From assembly GCA_903893215.1 (NCBI GenBank), contig CAITLJ010000073.1:61109-125108 (forward strand): a stretch of DNA of 64,000 bases, given 5' to 3'. This DNA is from an uncultured Ferrovum sp. GTDB lineage: Bacteria; Pseudomonadota; Gammaproteobacteria; Burkholderiales; Ferrovaceae. The position numbers and the translations under genes were made by a program. How positions within the stretch are numbered: the stretch's first letter is position 1; the number at the start of each line of letters is the position of its first letter. A model generated the notes under the pieces. That model worked only from the letters and a program-made list of their open reading frames with translations, made no database searches and was not told the origin of the DNA. Of this stretch, positions 26,289 to 35,592 are shown piece by piece.

Positions 26289-27689
26289 TCAGTACCGTGC
26301 CTGTCCTGGCGTACGCGGAAAGGGGATCACATCGCGCACATTGCCAAGGCCCGTCACATAGCTCACCAGCCGCTCGAAGCCCAGGCCAAACCCGGCATGC
26401 GGCACCGTGCCATAGCGGCGCAGGTCGCGGTACCAACTGTATACCTCGCGATCGAGGCCGGCGTCCTGCATGCGCGCATCCAGCACGTCCAGGCGCTCCT
26501 CGCGCTGGCTGCCGCCAATGATTTCGCCAATACCCGGGGCCAACACGTCCATGGCCGCCACGGTGCGCCCGTCGTCGTTCATGCGCATGTAAAAAGCCTT
26601 GATCTCCTTCGGGTAGTTCATCAGCACCAGGGGGCCGCCCACATGCTTTTCGGCCAGATAGCGTTCATGCTCGGACTGCAGGTCGATGCCCCAACTGACC
26701 CGATACTCGAAGGCATGGCCGCAGTCCTGCAGGATCTGCACGGCCTCGGTGTAGTCCATCCGCACAAAGGCGCTGTTGACAATGCCCTCCACCTTGGCGA
26801 TCACGCCCGGTTCAATCCGTTCTTCGAAAAACGCCATGTCATCCGGGCGCTCATCGAGCACTGCGCGACACACGAAACGCAGCAGGGCTTCGGCCAGGTC
26901 GGCGTCTTCCTTTAGCGTGGCAAAGGCGATTTCCGGCTCGATCATCCAGAACTCGGCCAGATGGCGACTGGTATTGGAGTTTTCGGCGCGAAACGTCGGT
27001 CCGAAGGTGTATACGTTCGAGAGCGCCATGCAATAGGTCTCGACGTTGAGTTGACCCGACACGGTCAGGAAGGCTTCCTTGCCGAAAAAATCCTGGCTGA
27101 AATCCACCTTGCCGTCACTGGTGCGCGGCAGATGGGCCAGATCCAGCGTTGACACGCGAAACAACTCGCCAGCGCCTTCGCAGTCGGAGGCCGTGATGAT
27201 CGGGGTATTGATCCAGAGGAAGCCGCGCTCATGGAAGAAGCGATGCACGGCAGCCGCAATGGTGCTGCGCACGCGCGACACTGCACCGATCACGTTGGTG
27301 CGTGGGCGCAGGTGTGCCACCTCACGCAGGAATTCGAGCGAATGGGCCTTGGGCTGGATCGGATAGGCATCCGGATCCTCCACCCAGCCGAGCACCGTCA
27401 ACCGGGTGGCCTGGATTTCAAAGGGCTGCCCCTTGGCCGGGGAGGGCACCACGTTACCTTCCACTTCCACTGCGCACCCGGCCGTCAGGCGCTGCACCTC
27501 GCTGGCGTAATTGGCCAGTGTGGCTGGCACCACGACCTGCACCGGATGAAAGCAGGATCCATCCGACACGTTGACGAACGAGATGCCGGCCTTGGAGTCA
27601 CGCCGGGTGCGGACCCAGCCACGCAACACGGTGGAACTTGCAGCGGCGGCCTTGCCGCCAAGAATGTCAGAACAGCGCAGGCTGATCAT
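26289..27689 (-). CDS. asnS: Asparaginyl-tRNA synthetase
   Basis: 466 residues, a class IIb aminoacyl-tRNA synthetase: OB-fold anticodon-binding domain ([21 protein letters not shown]), then catalytic core with motif 2 ([21 protein letters not shown]) and motif 3 ([10 protein letters not shown]). It charges tRNA-Asn with asparagine. The long frame extends upstream, but ATG at 27689 follows AAGGAG at ideal spacing and begins the family N-terminus ([12 protein letters not shown]). It lies 88 bp after the ParA-type gene on the same strand. Confidence 0.97.
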   Translation of the reverse strand: MISLRCSDILGGKAAAASSTVLRGWVRTRRDSKAGISFVNVSDGSCFHPVQVVVPATLANYASEVQRLTAGCAVEVEGNVVPSPAKGQPFEIQATRLTVLGWVEDPDAYPIQPKAHSLEFLREVAHLRPRTNVIGAVSRVRSTIAAAVHRFFHERGFLWINTPIITASDCEGAGELFRVSTLDLAHLPRTSDGKVDFSQDFFGKEAFLTVSGQLNVETYCMALSNVYTFGPTFRAENSNTSRHLAEFWMIEPEIAFATLKEDADLAEALLRFVCRAVLDERPDDMAFFEERIEPGVIAKVEGIVNSAFVRMDYTEAVQILQDCGHAFEYRVSWGIDLQSEHERYLAEKHVGGPLVLMNYPKEIKAFYMRMNDDGRTVAAMDVLAPGIGEIIGGSQREERLDVLDARMQDAGLDREVYSWYRDLRRYGTVPHAGFGLGFERLVSYVTGLGNVRDVIPFPRTPGQARY

Positions 27690-27777
27690 GGTCGCTCCTT
27701 GCAGATGGACGCTGATCATACCGAGTGCGCGCGCGCTTGCGCAGTGTCCCGTGCCCAGCTCCACGGAGACGGTTGGC

Positions 27778-28557
27778 TCAGCGCTGGAGTTCGTCCAGCA
27801 CTGCCGCAAACTCCAAAGCCACCTTGTGGCGTGGATCGAGAAATGCCAATGGCTTGGCGGCATCATGCGATTCGCGGATGCGCACCGAGGCCGACAGTGT
27901 GGACTCGAGCACCGGCAAGCCTTCGGCGCGCAATTCTTCCAGCATGCGGCGCGGCAGGTTGGCGCGCGGCTGGAATTGATTGGCAACAATGCCTTCCACC
28001 ACCAGGTCGGGATTGTGGTCAGTGCGGATCTCGTCCACATTGGCCATCAGCAGATACAGCGCCTGTCGTGAAAACGTGTCGCAATCCCAGGGGATCAGGC
28101 AACCTTGCGCGGCAATCAGGGCCGAGCGGGTGTAGTAACCCAGGGCAGGAGGCGTATCGATATAGACCTGCCCGTACCCGTCCAGCTTGCGGATCGCGTC
28201 GCGCAGTTTGTAGATCTTGTAGCGTGATTCCAGCTTGCCCTGAAAGTCTTCCAGTTCGGGCCGCGCAGCCACTACGGACAGGTGCTCGAAGGGGGTGGGT
28301 ACGATGCAATCGGCAAACTCGATATCCGGCGCCGTGATGTCCAGCATGCGGCGGAAAAAGTCGGCCCCCGACGGGCTGATACCCTGGGCGGCCTCGCCCA
28401 GCAGGTACTGGGTGGAATTGGACTGTGGATCCAGATCGATCAGCAGGGTGGGAATGCCACGCTGTGCCGACAAGGCAGCCAGGTTGCAGGCAATGGTGGA
28501 TTTGCCCACGCCGCCTTTCTGGTTGAACACCACTCGGACGTGCATTTCGGACATCAT
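27778..28557 (-). CDS. ParA-family ATPase (orphan)
   Basis: 259 residues with the deviant Walker A motif KGGVGKST, switch segment [15 protein letters not shown] and the [12 protein letters not shown] segment of Walker B. ParA/MinD-type ATPases position DNA or protein cargo. No parB or parS-like array is adjacent, so this is an orphan, perhaps positioning a protein complex. ATG at 28557 lies 5 nt after GGAG (ATG 28554 is equivalent). It is divergent from aceF with 204 bp between starts. Confidence 0.88.
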   Translation of the reverse strand: MMSEMHVRVVFNQKGGVGKSTIACNLAALSAQRGIPTLLIDLDPQSNSTQYLLGEAAQGISPSGADFFRRMLDITAPDIEFADCIVPTPFEHLSVVAARPELEDFQGKLESRYKIYKLRDAIRKLDGYGQVYIDTPPALGYYTRSALIAAQGCLIPWDCDTFSRQALYLLMANVDEIRTDHNPDLVVEGIVANQFQPRANLPRRMLEELRAEGLPVLESTLSASVRIRESHDAAKPLAFLDPRHKVALEFAAVLDELQR

Positions 28558-28761
28558 CGAAGCTCCGTGGAAAGGGCGGGAACGCCGAGTGTAATGCAAT
28601 CATTCGCGTCGTGTTGCAGTGCCGCATGCATTACCGCCGGATTCGTTGTGGCAGAATGGCGCGGTCGCAAACGCCAAAAGCGTTGCGCGGCCTCACGCGC
28701 GTTTTACCGACCGGGCAAAGCGCACACAAGACAAACGCACAGGTGGAACACCCTCCCCATT

Positions 28762-30492
28762 ATGACCATCGAAGTCCGCGTACCGGATATCGGCGATTAC
28801 ACCGATATTCCCGTCATCGAAATCCTCGTCAAGGTGGGCGATCAGGTCGCCGCCGAGGATGCCCTGATCACCCTCGAGTCAGACAAGGCCACCATGGATG
28901 TGCCTGCCCCTCAGGCCGGGGTGGTGCAATCCATCCAGTTGAAGCTGGGCGACCGGGTATCGCAGGGAAGCGTGGTGCTCCTGCTGGAACCGCTTGCCAG
29001 CACCGCGGCTGCACCAGCGGCTGCCCCAGCGGCTGCCGCTGCGCCGGCGCCGGCAGCCGTCGTCACCAGTGCCGTCGCGCAGGCAGTGCCTGCGGCTGCA
29101 TCTGCCCGGGACATAGCGGTCATGCCCGCCACGGCAGCCGCCACAGCGCCTGCCCTGTTGCAGGTGGCAGTGCCTGATATTGGCGACTACCACGACATTC
29201 CCGTGATCGAGGTGCTGGTCAAGGAAGGTGATCTGATCGCTGCCGAAGATGCGCTCGTCACGCTTGAATCGGACAAGGCCACCATGGACGTGCCGGCACC
29301 CGCTGCCGGTCGCGTCGGGCGCGTGTTGCTGAAGGTTGGTGACAAGGTGTCGCAGGGTTCGCTGGTGCTCGAGCTTGACACCGTTGGCGATGTGGCGAAC
29401 GCGGCTGTTGTCGTACCCGCACCCGCCGCCGTTGCCGCGGCAGCACCCGCGGCAGCTGCGCCAAGCGCCGCACCAACCCCGCCCGCGCCCACGTCGACGC
29501 CCGCGGCAGCCGCACCAATGCGACTGCCGCCCGGTGCGCCGGCAGCGGACGCTGCGGGCGCCGGGGTCGGCGTGGACTTCACGGTGGCACATGCCAGTCC
29601 GGGTATCCGTCGGTTGGCGCGTGAGCTTGGCGTCAACCTCAACCTGGTGGCAGGCAGCGGACCCAAGGCACGTATCACGGAAGACGACGTGAAGGCCTTC
29701 GTCAAGCAGGCCTTGAGCGCGCCGCCGGTTGCGGTCGCCGCCTCCGCTGTGGCGGGCGGGCTGGACCTGCTGCCCTGGCCTAAGGTGGATTTCGCCAGGT
29801 TCGGTCCGGTTGAAGTCAACCCGCTGTCGCGGATCAAAAAGATATCCGGCGCCAACCTGCATCGCAATTGGGTGCGCATCCCGCATGTCACCAACAATGA
29901 CGAGTGCGACATCACCGACCTGGAGGCGCTGCGCAATCAGCTCAATGCCGAGATGGCCAAGTCCGGCATCAAGCTCACCGCGCTGGCTTTCCTGATCAAG
30001 GCGGTCACCGTGGCGCTGAAGACATATCCCCAGTTCAATGCATCGCTGGACGGCGACAACCTGGTGTTGAAGCGCTATTACCACATTGGTTTTGCTGCCG
30101 ATACGCCGAACGGGCTGGTGGTACCGGTACTGAAGAACGCCGACCAGAAAGGTGTGCTGGAGATCGCGCGGGAAAGCTCCGAGCTGGCGGCTAAGGCGCG
30201 TGAAGGCAAGCTCGGTCCGGCCGACATGCAGGGCGGCTGCTTTTCGATCTCCAGCCTGGGCGGCATCGGTGGTGGCCATTTCACCCCGATCATCAATGCG
30301 CCGGAAGTGGCGATCCTCGGCGTTGGCCGCTCCACCATCAAGCCGGTCTGGGATGGCAAGGTCTTTGCACCGCGGCTGATGCTGCCTCTGTCGCTGTCGT
30401 ATGACCATCGCGTCATTGACGGCGCCCTGGCGGCACGTTTCAACGCCTTGTTGGGTACCCTGCTCGCGGACATGCGGAGGGCACTGCTGTGA
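28762..30492 (+). CDS. aceF: Pyruvate dehydrogenase E2, dihydrolipoamide acetyltransferase
   Basis: 576 residues. Two lipoyl domains, residues about 1-76 and 133-207, each with DKATMDVP (lipoyl lysines 42 and 172); Ala/Pro-rich mobile linkers; a peripheral-subunit-binding domain (SPGIRRLARELGVNLNLV, about 278-312); and the catalytic acetyltransferase core with active-site His549 in YDHRVIDG. It transfers the acetyl group from E1 to CoA. ATG at 28762 fits the family start. It overlaps lpdA by 4 bp. The E1 gene aceE, which usually precedes it in betaproteobacteria, is absent: the upstream neighbour is a divergent parA-type gene. Confidence 0.95.
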   Translation: MTIEVRVPDIGDYTDIPVIEILVKVGDQVAAEDALITLESDKATMDVPAPQAGVVQSIQLKLGDRVSQGSVVLLLEPLASTAAAPAAAPAAAAAPAPAAVVTSAVAQAVPAAASARDIAVMPATAAATAPALLQVAVPDIGDYHDIPVIEVLVKEGDLIAAEDALVTLESDKATMDVPAPAAGRVGRVLLKVGDKVSQGSLVLELDTVGDVANAAVVVPAPAAVAAAAPAAAAPSAAPTPPAPTSTPAAAAPMRLPPGAPAADAAGAGVGVDFTVAHASPGIRRLARELGVNLNLVAGSGPKARITEDDVKAFVKQALSAPPVAVAASAVAGGLDLLPWPKVDFARFGPVEVNPLSRIKKISGANLHRNWVRIPHVTNNDECDITDLEALRNQLNAEMAKSGIKLTALAFLIKAVTVALKTYPQFNASLDGDNLVLKRYYHIGFAADTPNGLVVPVLKNADQKGVLEIARESSELAAKAREGKLGPADMQGGCFSISSLGGIGGGHFTPIINAPEVAILGVGRSTIKPVWDGKVFAPRLMLPLSLSYDHRVIDGALAARFNALLGTLLADMRRALL

Positions 30493-31901
30493 AACGTTGT
30501 CAGTTGTTGGTGCTGGGTGCCGGTCCTGGGGGGTATTCGGCGGCGTTTCGTGCGGCTGACCTTGGCATGCAGGTGGTGCTGGTGGAACGTGACGCCACCC
30601 TGGGTGGCGTCTGCCTGAATGTCGGCTGCATACCCTCCAAGGCACTGCTGCACGTGGCCGCAGTGGCTGACGAGGTGAAGGCCTTGTCGGCGCATGGATT
30701 GTCCTATGGCGAACCGGTGCTGGACCTGCCGGCGCTGCGTCAGTGGAAAAGTGGCGTGGTGGGAAAACTCACCAGCGGCCTGGCTGGCATGGCCAAGGCG
30801 CGCAAGGTGGACGTGCTGCGTGGCGATGGCAGGTTCACGGATGCCCATACCCTGCGTGTGACACTCGGCGATGGCAGCGCGGAGGACGTACATTTCGAGC
30901 AGGCCATCATTGCTGCTGGTTCGCGCCCGGTGGCCCTGCCATTCCTGCCGAATGATCCACGGATTGTCGATTCCACCGGGGCGCTCGAACTGCCGTTCGT
31001 GCCCAAACGCATGCTGGTCATCGGCGGGGGCATTATCGGACTCGAGATGGCGACGGTGTACTCCACGCTGGGCGCGCGTATCGACGTGGTCGAAATGCAG
31101 GACACCTTGATGACCGGTGCCGACCGCGACCTGGTCAAGGTCTGGGAAAAGCGCAACATGCCGCGCTTTGACCGGGTGATGCTAAAGACGCGCACGGTAG
31201 GCGCAGACGCGGCTGCCGATGGTATCCATGTGCGTTTTGAGGGTGAGGCAGCCCCAGCCGGGGCGCAGGTCTACGATCTGGTGCTGGTGTCGGTTGGGCG
31301 CAGTCCGAACGGTGGCAGCATCGGCGCGGAGGCAGCAGGCGTGACTGTCACCGACCGCGGCTTCATCCCGGTGGATCGGCAGATGCGCACCAGCGTGCCG
31401 CACATCTTTGCCATTGGTGACCTGATCGGGCAGCCCATGCTTGCGCACAAGGCAGTGCACGAGGGACACGTGGCCGCCGAGGTGGCTGCGGGCCACAAGG
31501 CGTTTTTTGATGCGCGACAGATTCCTTCGGTGGCCTATACCGATCCAGAAGTGGCCTGGGCCGGCATCACCGAAGAGCAGGCTCGGGCCAGCGGCGTGGC
31601 CTATGGTAAATCGGTGTTTCCGTGGGCGGCCTCCGGTCGTGCGATTGCCAACGGCCGCGACGAGGGTTTCACCAAGTTGCTGTTCGACGAGAAGACGGGC
31701 AGGGTGATCGGCGGTGGCATCGTGGGGACCCACGCTGGCGATCTGATCGGCGAAGTCTGTCTGGCCATCGAAATGGGCGCTGATGCACATGACATTGGCC
31801 ATACCATTCACCCACATCCAACGCTGGGCGAGTCGATCGGGTTGGCGGCCGAGGCCTTCTACGGGGCCTGTACCGACCTGCCGCCAGCGCGCAAACGCTG
31901 A
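30489..31901 (+). CDS. lpdA: Dihydrolipoyl dehydrogenase (E3)
   Basis: 470 residues, a FAD-dependent disulphide reductase that reoxidises the dihydrolipoyl groups of E2. FAD motif GAGPGG near residue 10, redox-active disulphide in GGVCLNVGCIPSK, NAD motif GGGIIGLE and C-terminal catalytic HPHPTLGE. It has no N-terminal lipoyl domain, unlike some PDH-linked E3 proteins. GTG start at 30489 overlaps the aceF stop by 4 bp, so translation is coupled. A strong hairpin follows the gene. Confidence 0.96.
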   Translation: MKRCQLLVLGAGPGGYSAAFRAADLGMQVVLVERDATLGGVCLNVGCIPSKALLHVAAVADEVKALSAHGLSYGEPVLDLPALRQWKSGVVGKLTSGLAGMAKARKVDVLRGDGRFTDAHTLRVTLGDGSAEDVHFEQAIIAAGSRPVALPFLPNDPRIVDSTGALELPFVPKRMLVIGGGIIGLEMATVYSTLGARIDVVEMQDTLMTGADRDLVKVWEKRNMPRFDRVMLKTRTVGADAAADGIHVRFEGEAAPAGAQVYDLVLVSVGRSPNGGSIGAEAAGVTVTDRGFIPVDRQMRTSVPHIFAIGDLIGQPMLAHKAVHEGHVAAEVAAGHKAFFDARQIPSVAYTDPEVAWAGITEEQARASGVAYGKSVFPWAASGRAIANGRDEGFTKLLFDEKTGRVIGGGIVGTHAGDLIGEVCLAIEMGADAHDIGHTIHPHPTLGESIGLAAEAFYGACTDLPPARKR

Positions 31902-31939
31902 CGCCGGGCACCCGACGCGGGGCAGCCTACAGCAGGCAG

Positions 31940-31975
31940 CCACCACCGGGCTTCAGGGCAGATGTCCGGTGGTGG
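31940..31975 (+). terminator. Hairpin after lpdA, probable terminator
   Basis: CCACCACCGG and CCGGTGGTGG form a perfect 10-bp GC-rich stem around a 16-nt loop, 39 bp after the lpdA stop. The following GATTTGG has only a short T run, so termination may be partial. The surE group starts 101 bp further on. Confidence 0.5.
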
Positions 31976-32076
31976 GATTTGGTACACTAAACCTCTCACA
32001 ATAGTCGCTCCCGAGGGGAAAGCAAGTACACTGAGTCCTCTTGGTATTTGTCAGATTCCCGGCCTTTCGGACCCGC

Positions 32077-32826
32077 ATGCACATTCTTCTCAGTAACGAC
32101 GACGGTTATTTTGCCCCCGGCCTGCTGGCCCTTTACGAGGCAGTGTCGTCTGTGGCGCAGGTCACCGTGGTGGCACCGGATGCGGAACGCAGCGGCGCCA
32201 GCAATTCGTTGACGCTCGATCGCCCGCTCACGGTGCGCAAGGCACATAACGGGTTTCAGTACGTCAATGGCACTCCCACCGATTGCGTGCACCTGGCCGT
32301 GACCGGCCTGCTTCAGCAACTGCCCGACATGGTGATTTCTGGCATCAATCATGGTGCCAACATGGGCGACGACACCGTGTATTCCGGCACCGTGGCGGCT
32401 GCCACCGAGGGCTATCTGCTCGGCATCCCCTCGATTGCCGTCAGTCTGGTCACCGATGGTGGCGGTCATTTTGAAACGGCGGCCCTGATGGTGCTTGATC
32501 TGATCGCGCGCCATCGCGCCGCACCGCCGGCGCAACCCTGGCTGCTCAACCTCAATGTGCCGGATTGTGCCTATGGGGATGTGCGCGGACTGCGCACCAC
32601 CAGGCTTGGCCGTCGCCACAAGGCCGAGCCGGTCATCCCGACCCGTAACCCGCGTGGCGACACCGTCTACTGGGTGGGACCGGCCGGATCGGCGCAGGAC
32701 GCAGGCGAAGGCACGGATTTTCATGCGCTGGCGCAGGGCTATGCCGCGATCACCCCCCTGCAGATGGACCTGACCAGCTATCCCCAGTTACAGGCTGTCG
32801 GCGCCTGGCTTGGCGCCGAGGTCTGA
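32077..32826 (+). CDS. surE: 5'/3'-nucleotidase SurE
   Basis: 249 residues. SurE is a metal-dependent nucleoside monophosphatase linked to stationary-phase survival. Family motifs: N-terminal [31 protein letters not shown] and the catalytic-site [19 protein letters not shown] at 32077 aligns with other SurE starts ([10 protein letters not shown]); the longer TTG frame is not needed. It heads the surE-pcm-nlpD-rpoS group, with only 3 bp to pcm. Confidence 0.96.
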   Translation: MHILLSNDDGYFAPGLLALYEAVSSVAQVTVVAPDAERSGASNSLTLDRPLTVRKAHNGFQYVNGTPTDCVHLAVTGLLQQLPDMVISGINHGANMGDDTVYSGTVAAATEGYLLGIPSIAVSLVTDGGGHFETAALMVLDLIARHRAAPPAQPWLLNLNVPDCAYGDVRGLRTTRLGRRHKAEPVIPTRNPRGDTVYWVGPAGSAQDAGEGTDFHALAQGYAAITPLQMDLTSYPQLQAVGAWLGAEV

Positions 32827-32829
32827 CCG

Positions 32830-33501
32830 GTGTTCAACGAGCAGAGCGCACGCGGCAGTGGCATGACCTCGGATCGTACCCGCGCAAGGATGATCGACCG
32901 GCTGCGTCAGCAGGGCATCACGGATGACGTGGTGCTGTCGGCCATGAACAGTATTCCGCGCCATGTGTTCGTGGACGATGCGCTGGCGCACCGGGCCTAC
33001 GAGGATGACGCCCTGCCGATCGGCCATGGCCAGACCATCTCCAGCCCCTATATCGTGGCGCGCATGCTGCAAACCATGCGCAATGGCGGCAATCCGGGAC
33101 GCGTACTCGAGGTGGGCACCGGCTGTGGCTATCAGGCGGCAGTGCTCAGCCTGCTGGCGCGCGAGGTGTTTTCGGTGGAACGCATCAGTGCCTTGCTTGA
33201 CCGGGTGCGCGCACGCATCTGGAAGCTGCGCATCCACAACATCCGTCTGGCACATGCCGATGGTTACCTGGGCTTGGCCGAGGTCGCGCCGTTCGATGGC
33301 ATTGTGGTGGCTGCGGCCGCACCCGCCGTTCCGCCCCGTCTGATCGATCAACTGGCCCCCGGCGGTCGGTTGGTGATCCCGGTGGGGGTTGGCGAGCGAC
33401 AGCAGTTGCGCGTGATCACCCGTCGTCTGGATGGCGAAGGCACCGATGAAGCCTTGCTCGAGCCAGTGCGTTTTGTACCACTGCTGGAGCGGCTGGCTTG
33501 A
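32830..33501 (+). CDS. pcm: Protein-L-isoaspartate O-methyltransferase
   Basis: 223 residues. It methylates abnormal L-isoaspartyl residues with S-adenosylmethionine, starting repair of aged proteins. SAM motif I is VLEVGTGCGYQAAVL, and GHGQTISSPYIVARML is the family substrate-binding segment. I use GTG at 32830, since GAGG precedes it; ATG at 32863 is an alternative that would remove 11 residues. Its stop overlaps the TTG start of nlpD. Confidence 0.94.
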   Translation: MFNEQSARGSGMTSDRTRARMIDRLRQQGITDDVVLSAMNSIPRHVFVDDALAHRAYEDDALPIGHGQTISSPYIVARMLQTMRNGGNPGRVLEVGTGCGYQAAVLSLLAREVFSVERISALLDRVRARIWKLRIHNIRLAHADGYLGLAEVAPFDGIVVAAAAPAVPPRLIDQLAPGGRLVIPVGVGERQQLRVITRRLDGEGTDEALLEPVRFVPLLERLA

Positions 33502-34325
33502 GCAGGCGCCACCCTCTGCGACATTGGCTGGCGGTGACCGTGCCGCTTGTCCTGCTGGCGGGTTGTGCCTCCACTGTCACCCATCAGGCCGCAGTGCAGG
33601 AGCGTTCACCGGTGCTCGCGGCGCCCAATCCTGCACCTGTGCGCTCCGCCCCCGCTGCCACCAGCCGAAGTGCGGACAAGCCGGTGCAACCCCGGTCGGG
33701 GTCGGTGGACAAGGCCGTGTCCGGCACTGCGCTGCCGCCATCGGCCGGCGCGCGCACCGGCACTGCCGACCCGGTTGCGGTGGCCACCCCATTGCGCGCT
33801 GACGGCGCGGCCGTCCCGGTACAGGTCGGCATGGCTGGCAGCGCGAGGCCCGCGCCGCCGGCAACAGCAGCGGTAGTTAATGCGCCGCCTGGTGCGGCGG
33901 TACCCGCTGCCAATCCTGCGGTCAACGCATCACCGTTGCAGTGGGTCTGGCCGGTCGACGCGGCGGTCAGCCAAGCCTTCAGCGAAGCACTGAAAGGGCT
34001 CGACTTTGCGGCTGCCCTTGGCACACCGGTGCGCGCTGCGGCCGCCGGCACGGTTTCGTTTGTTGGGAGCAGCCTGCGCGGATATGGCCGGATGGTGGTG
34101 CTCAAACATGATCACGGCTACATCAGCGTCTACGCCCACAACCGTGAGGTACACGTGAAGGAAGGCCAGCGCGTCAATCGCGGTCAGGTCATCGCCGAAA
34201 TGGGCAATTCCGACAGCGAGGCGGTGGTGCTGCATTTCGAAGTGCGTCATCTCGGCAAGCCGGTGGATCCGACCGGCCTGCTGCCGGTTCGCAGCCCGGC
34301 GGAGGCGCAGGCGTCAGGGCGCTAG
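33498..34325 (+). CDS. nlpD: NlpD-like lipoprotein with degenerate M23 domain
   Basis: 275 residues. Lipoprotein signal with lipobox LLAGC ending at about residue 23; a ~125-residue Ala/Pro/Val-rich linker; then an M23 (LytM-like) domain of about 120 residues. The zinc ligands of active M23 peptidases are not in place (the HxxxD site reads KGLD), as in E. coli NlpD, an activator of cell-wall amidase AmiC. It lacks the LysM domain that NlpD usually carries. TTG start at 33498 overlaps the pcm stop; it gives a complete signal peptide. Position between pcm and rpoS confirms the assignment. Confidence 0.9.
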   Translation: MSRRHPLRHWLAVTVPLVLLAGCASTVTHQAAVQERSPVLAAPNPAPVRSAPAATSRSADKPVQPRSGSVDKAVSGTALPPSAGARTGTADPVAVATPLRADGAAVPVQVGMAGSARPAPPATAAVVNAPPGAAVPAANPAVNASPLQWVWPVDAAVSQAFSEALKGLDFAAALGTPVRAAAAGTVSFVGSSLRGYGRMVVLKHDHGYISVYAHNREVHVKEGQRVNRGQVIAEMGNSDSEAVVLHFEVRHLGKPVDPTGLLPVRSPAEAQASGR

Positions 34326-34375
34326 TTCCGTCAAATCGCTTTCCGGGCGCAGGGGCCGCTAAAAAAAAAGTCGCG

Positions 34376-34444
34376 GGGCATCAGTTCACAGGGCATCAGT
34401 TCACAGGGCATCAGTTCACAGGGCATCAGTTCACAGGGCATCAG
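34376..34444. repeat. 15-bp tandem repeat abutting the rpoS start
   Basis: Four identical copies of GGGCATCAGTTCACA (34376-34390, 34391-34405, 34406-34420, 34421-34435) and a partial fifth copy (GGGCATCAG) that ends 2 bp before the rpoS ATG. A run of nine A (34361-34369) lies just upstream. Each copy supplies an AGGG segment that could pair with 16S rRNA. The partial copy also provides the only ribosome-site-like sequence for rpoS. Copy-number change by slippage is plausible. Confidence 0.92.
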
Positions 34445-34446
34445 GA

Positions 34447-35514
34447 ATGGGAAACAAGCAGAGCAAGGCGCCCGCCGCCGCCGCTTCCGAGCAACGCGAC
34501 GAACTCGACGCACCCGATGACATCGTTGATGGCGAGCTGCTGGATGACCCGGACGCAGAAGGCCCCGGCCTTGGCGAACTTGCCCTGCATGACATTGAAG
34601 ATGCCGCACAGATCGAACCGACAGCCGCCGGCGAACTGAGCCAGCGCGAGTTCCTGCGCACCCAGTTTGAGCGCGATGGGGTGCTCGAGCGCGATGTCAC
34701 CCAGATGTACCTGAACGAGATCGGTCGTCACAAACTGCTGACGCCAGAAGAGGAGGGTCAGCTGTCCCGCGCGGCGCGCGACGGCGATGCGCGCGCCCGC
34801 GCGCGCATGATCGAAAGCAATCTGCGGCTGGTGGTGAACATTGCCAAACACTATCTCAACCGTGGCCTGCCCCTGCTCGACCTGATCGAGGAGGGCAACC
34901 TCGGTCTGATCCATGCGCTCGAGAAGTTTGACCCGGAGCGTGGTTTCCGCTTTTCCACTTATGCCACCTGGTGGATCCGACAGAACGTGGAGCGCGGCTT
35001 GATGAACCACTCACGCACCATCCGGCTGCCGGTGCATGTGATCAAGGAGCTCAACGTCTACCTGCGTGCCCAGCGGCACCTCGAAACGCAGATGGCCACC
35101 GATCCTGCCCCCGAGGACATTGCTGCGCTGCTCGGCAAGCCGGTCGCCGAGGTGCGGCGCGTGATGCGGCTGAACGAGCGCATGGCCTCGCTGGATGCGC
35201 CGCTGGATGTCGACCAGGACCTGTCGCTGGCAGATTCGATCACCGACGAGGACAGCCTGAAACCGGAGGATGTGCTGCAGCAGGGCAAGGTACATGCGCA
35301 TCTGGGCCGTTGGCTCGACGCGCTCGGGGCCAAGCATCGCTGGGTACTGGAGCGTCGTTTTGGCCTCAACAACCACGAAGTGTTCACCCTCGAAAGCCTG
35401 GCCGAACAGATGGACCTGACGCGGGAGCGGGTCAGGCAGATCCAGCTGGAGGCGCTGCGCCAGCTCAAGCGCGCAATCCAGTCGGAAGGACTCAGCGCAG
35501 ACGCCCTGTTCTAG
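34447..35514 (+). CDS. rpoS: RNA polymerase sigma factor RpoS
   Basis: 355 residues, the stationary-phase and general stress sigma factor. An acidic N-terminal stretch is followed by sigma regions 1.2-2 (YLNEIGRHKLLTPEEE; YATWWIRQNVERGLMN for -10 recognition), region 3 and region 4.2 with the -35-binding helix-turn-helix (LAEQMDLTRERVRQIQLEAL). The sigma-70 region-1.1 domain of RpoD is absent, and gene order surE-pcm-nlpD-rpoS supports RpoS. A tandem repeat lies directly before the ATG, so translation initiation could be unusual. No clear terminator follows. Confidence 0.96.
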   Translation: MGNKQSKAPAAAASEQRDELDAPDDIVDGELLDDPDAEGPGLGELALHDIEDAAQIEPTAAGELSQREFLRTQFERDGVLERDVTQMYLNEIGRHKLLTPEEEGQLSRAARDGDARARARMIESNLRLVVNIAKHYLNRGLPLLDLIEEGNLGLIHALEKFDPERGFRFSTYATWWIRQNVERGLMNHSRTIRLPVHVIKELNVYLRAQRHLETQMATDPAPEDIAALLGKPVAEVRRVMRLNERMASLDAPLDVDQDLSLADSITDEDSLKPEDVLQQGKVHAHLGRWLDALGAKHRWVLERRFGLNNHEVFTLESLAEQMDLTRERVRQIQLEALRQLKRAIQSEGLSADALF

Positions 35515-35592
35515 TCCGGTCACAGTTCGGGTTGCTGCACCGCAGCCGCTGCGACGGCAGGCCTGCTGCGGCGGCAGGCTCGCCAGATCATG

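Noticed and set aside
27778..28557. Chromosome partition locus
   Set aside because: The ParA-type ATPase stands alone: no parB, no parS-like palindromes and no gid genes or dnaA nearby, so neither a partition locus nor an origin is supported.
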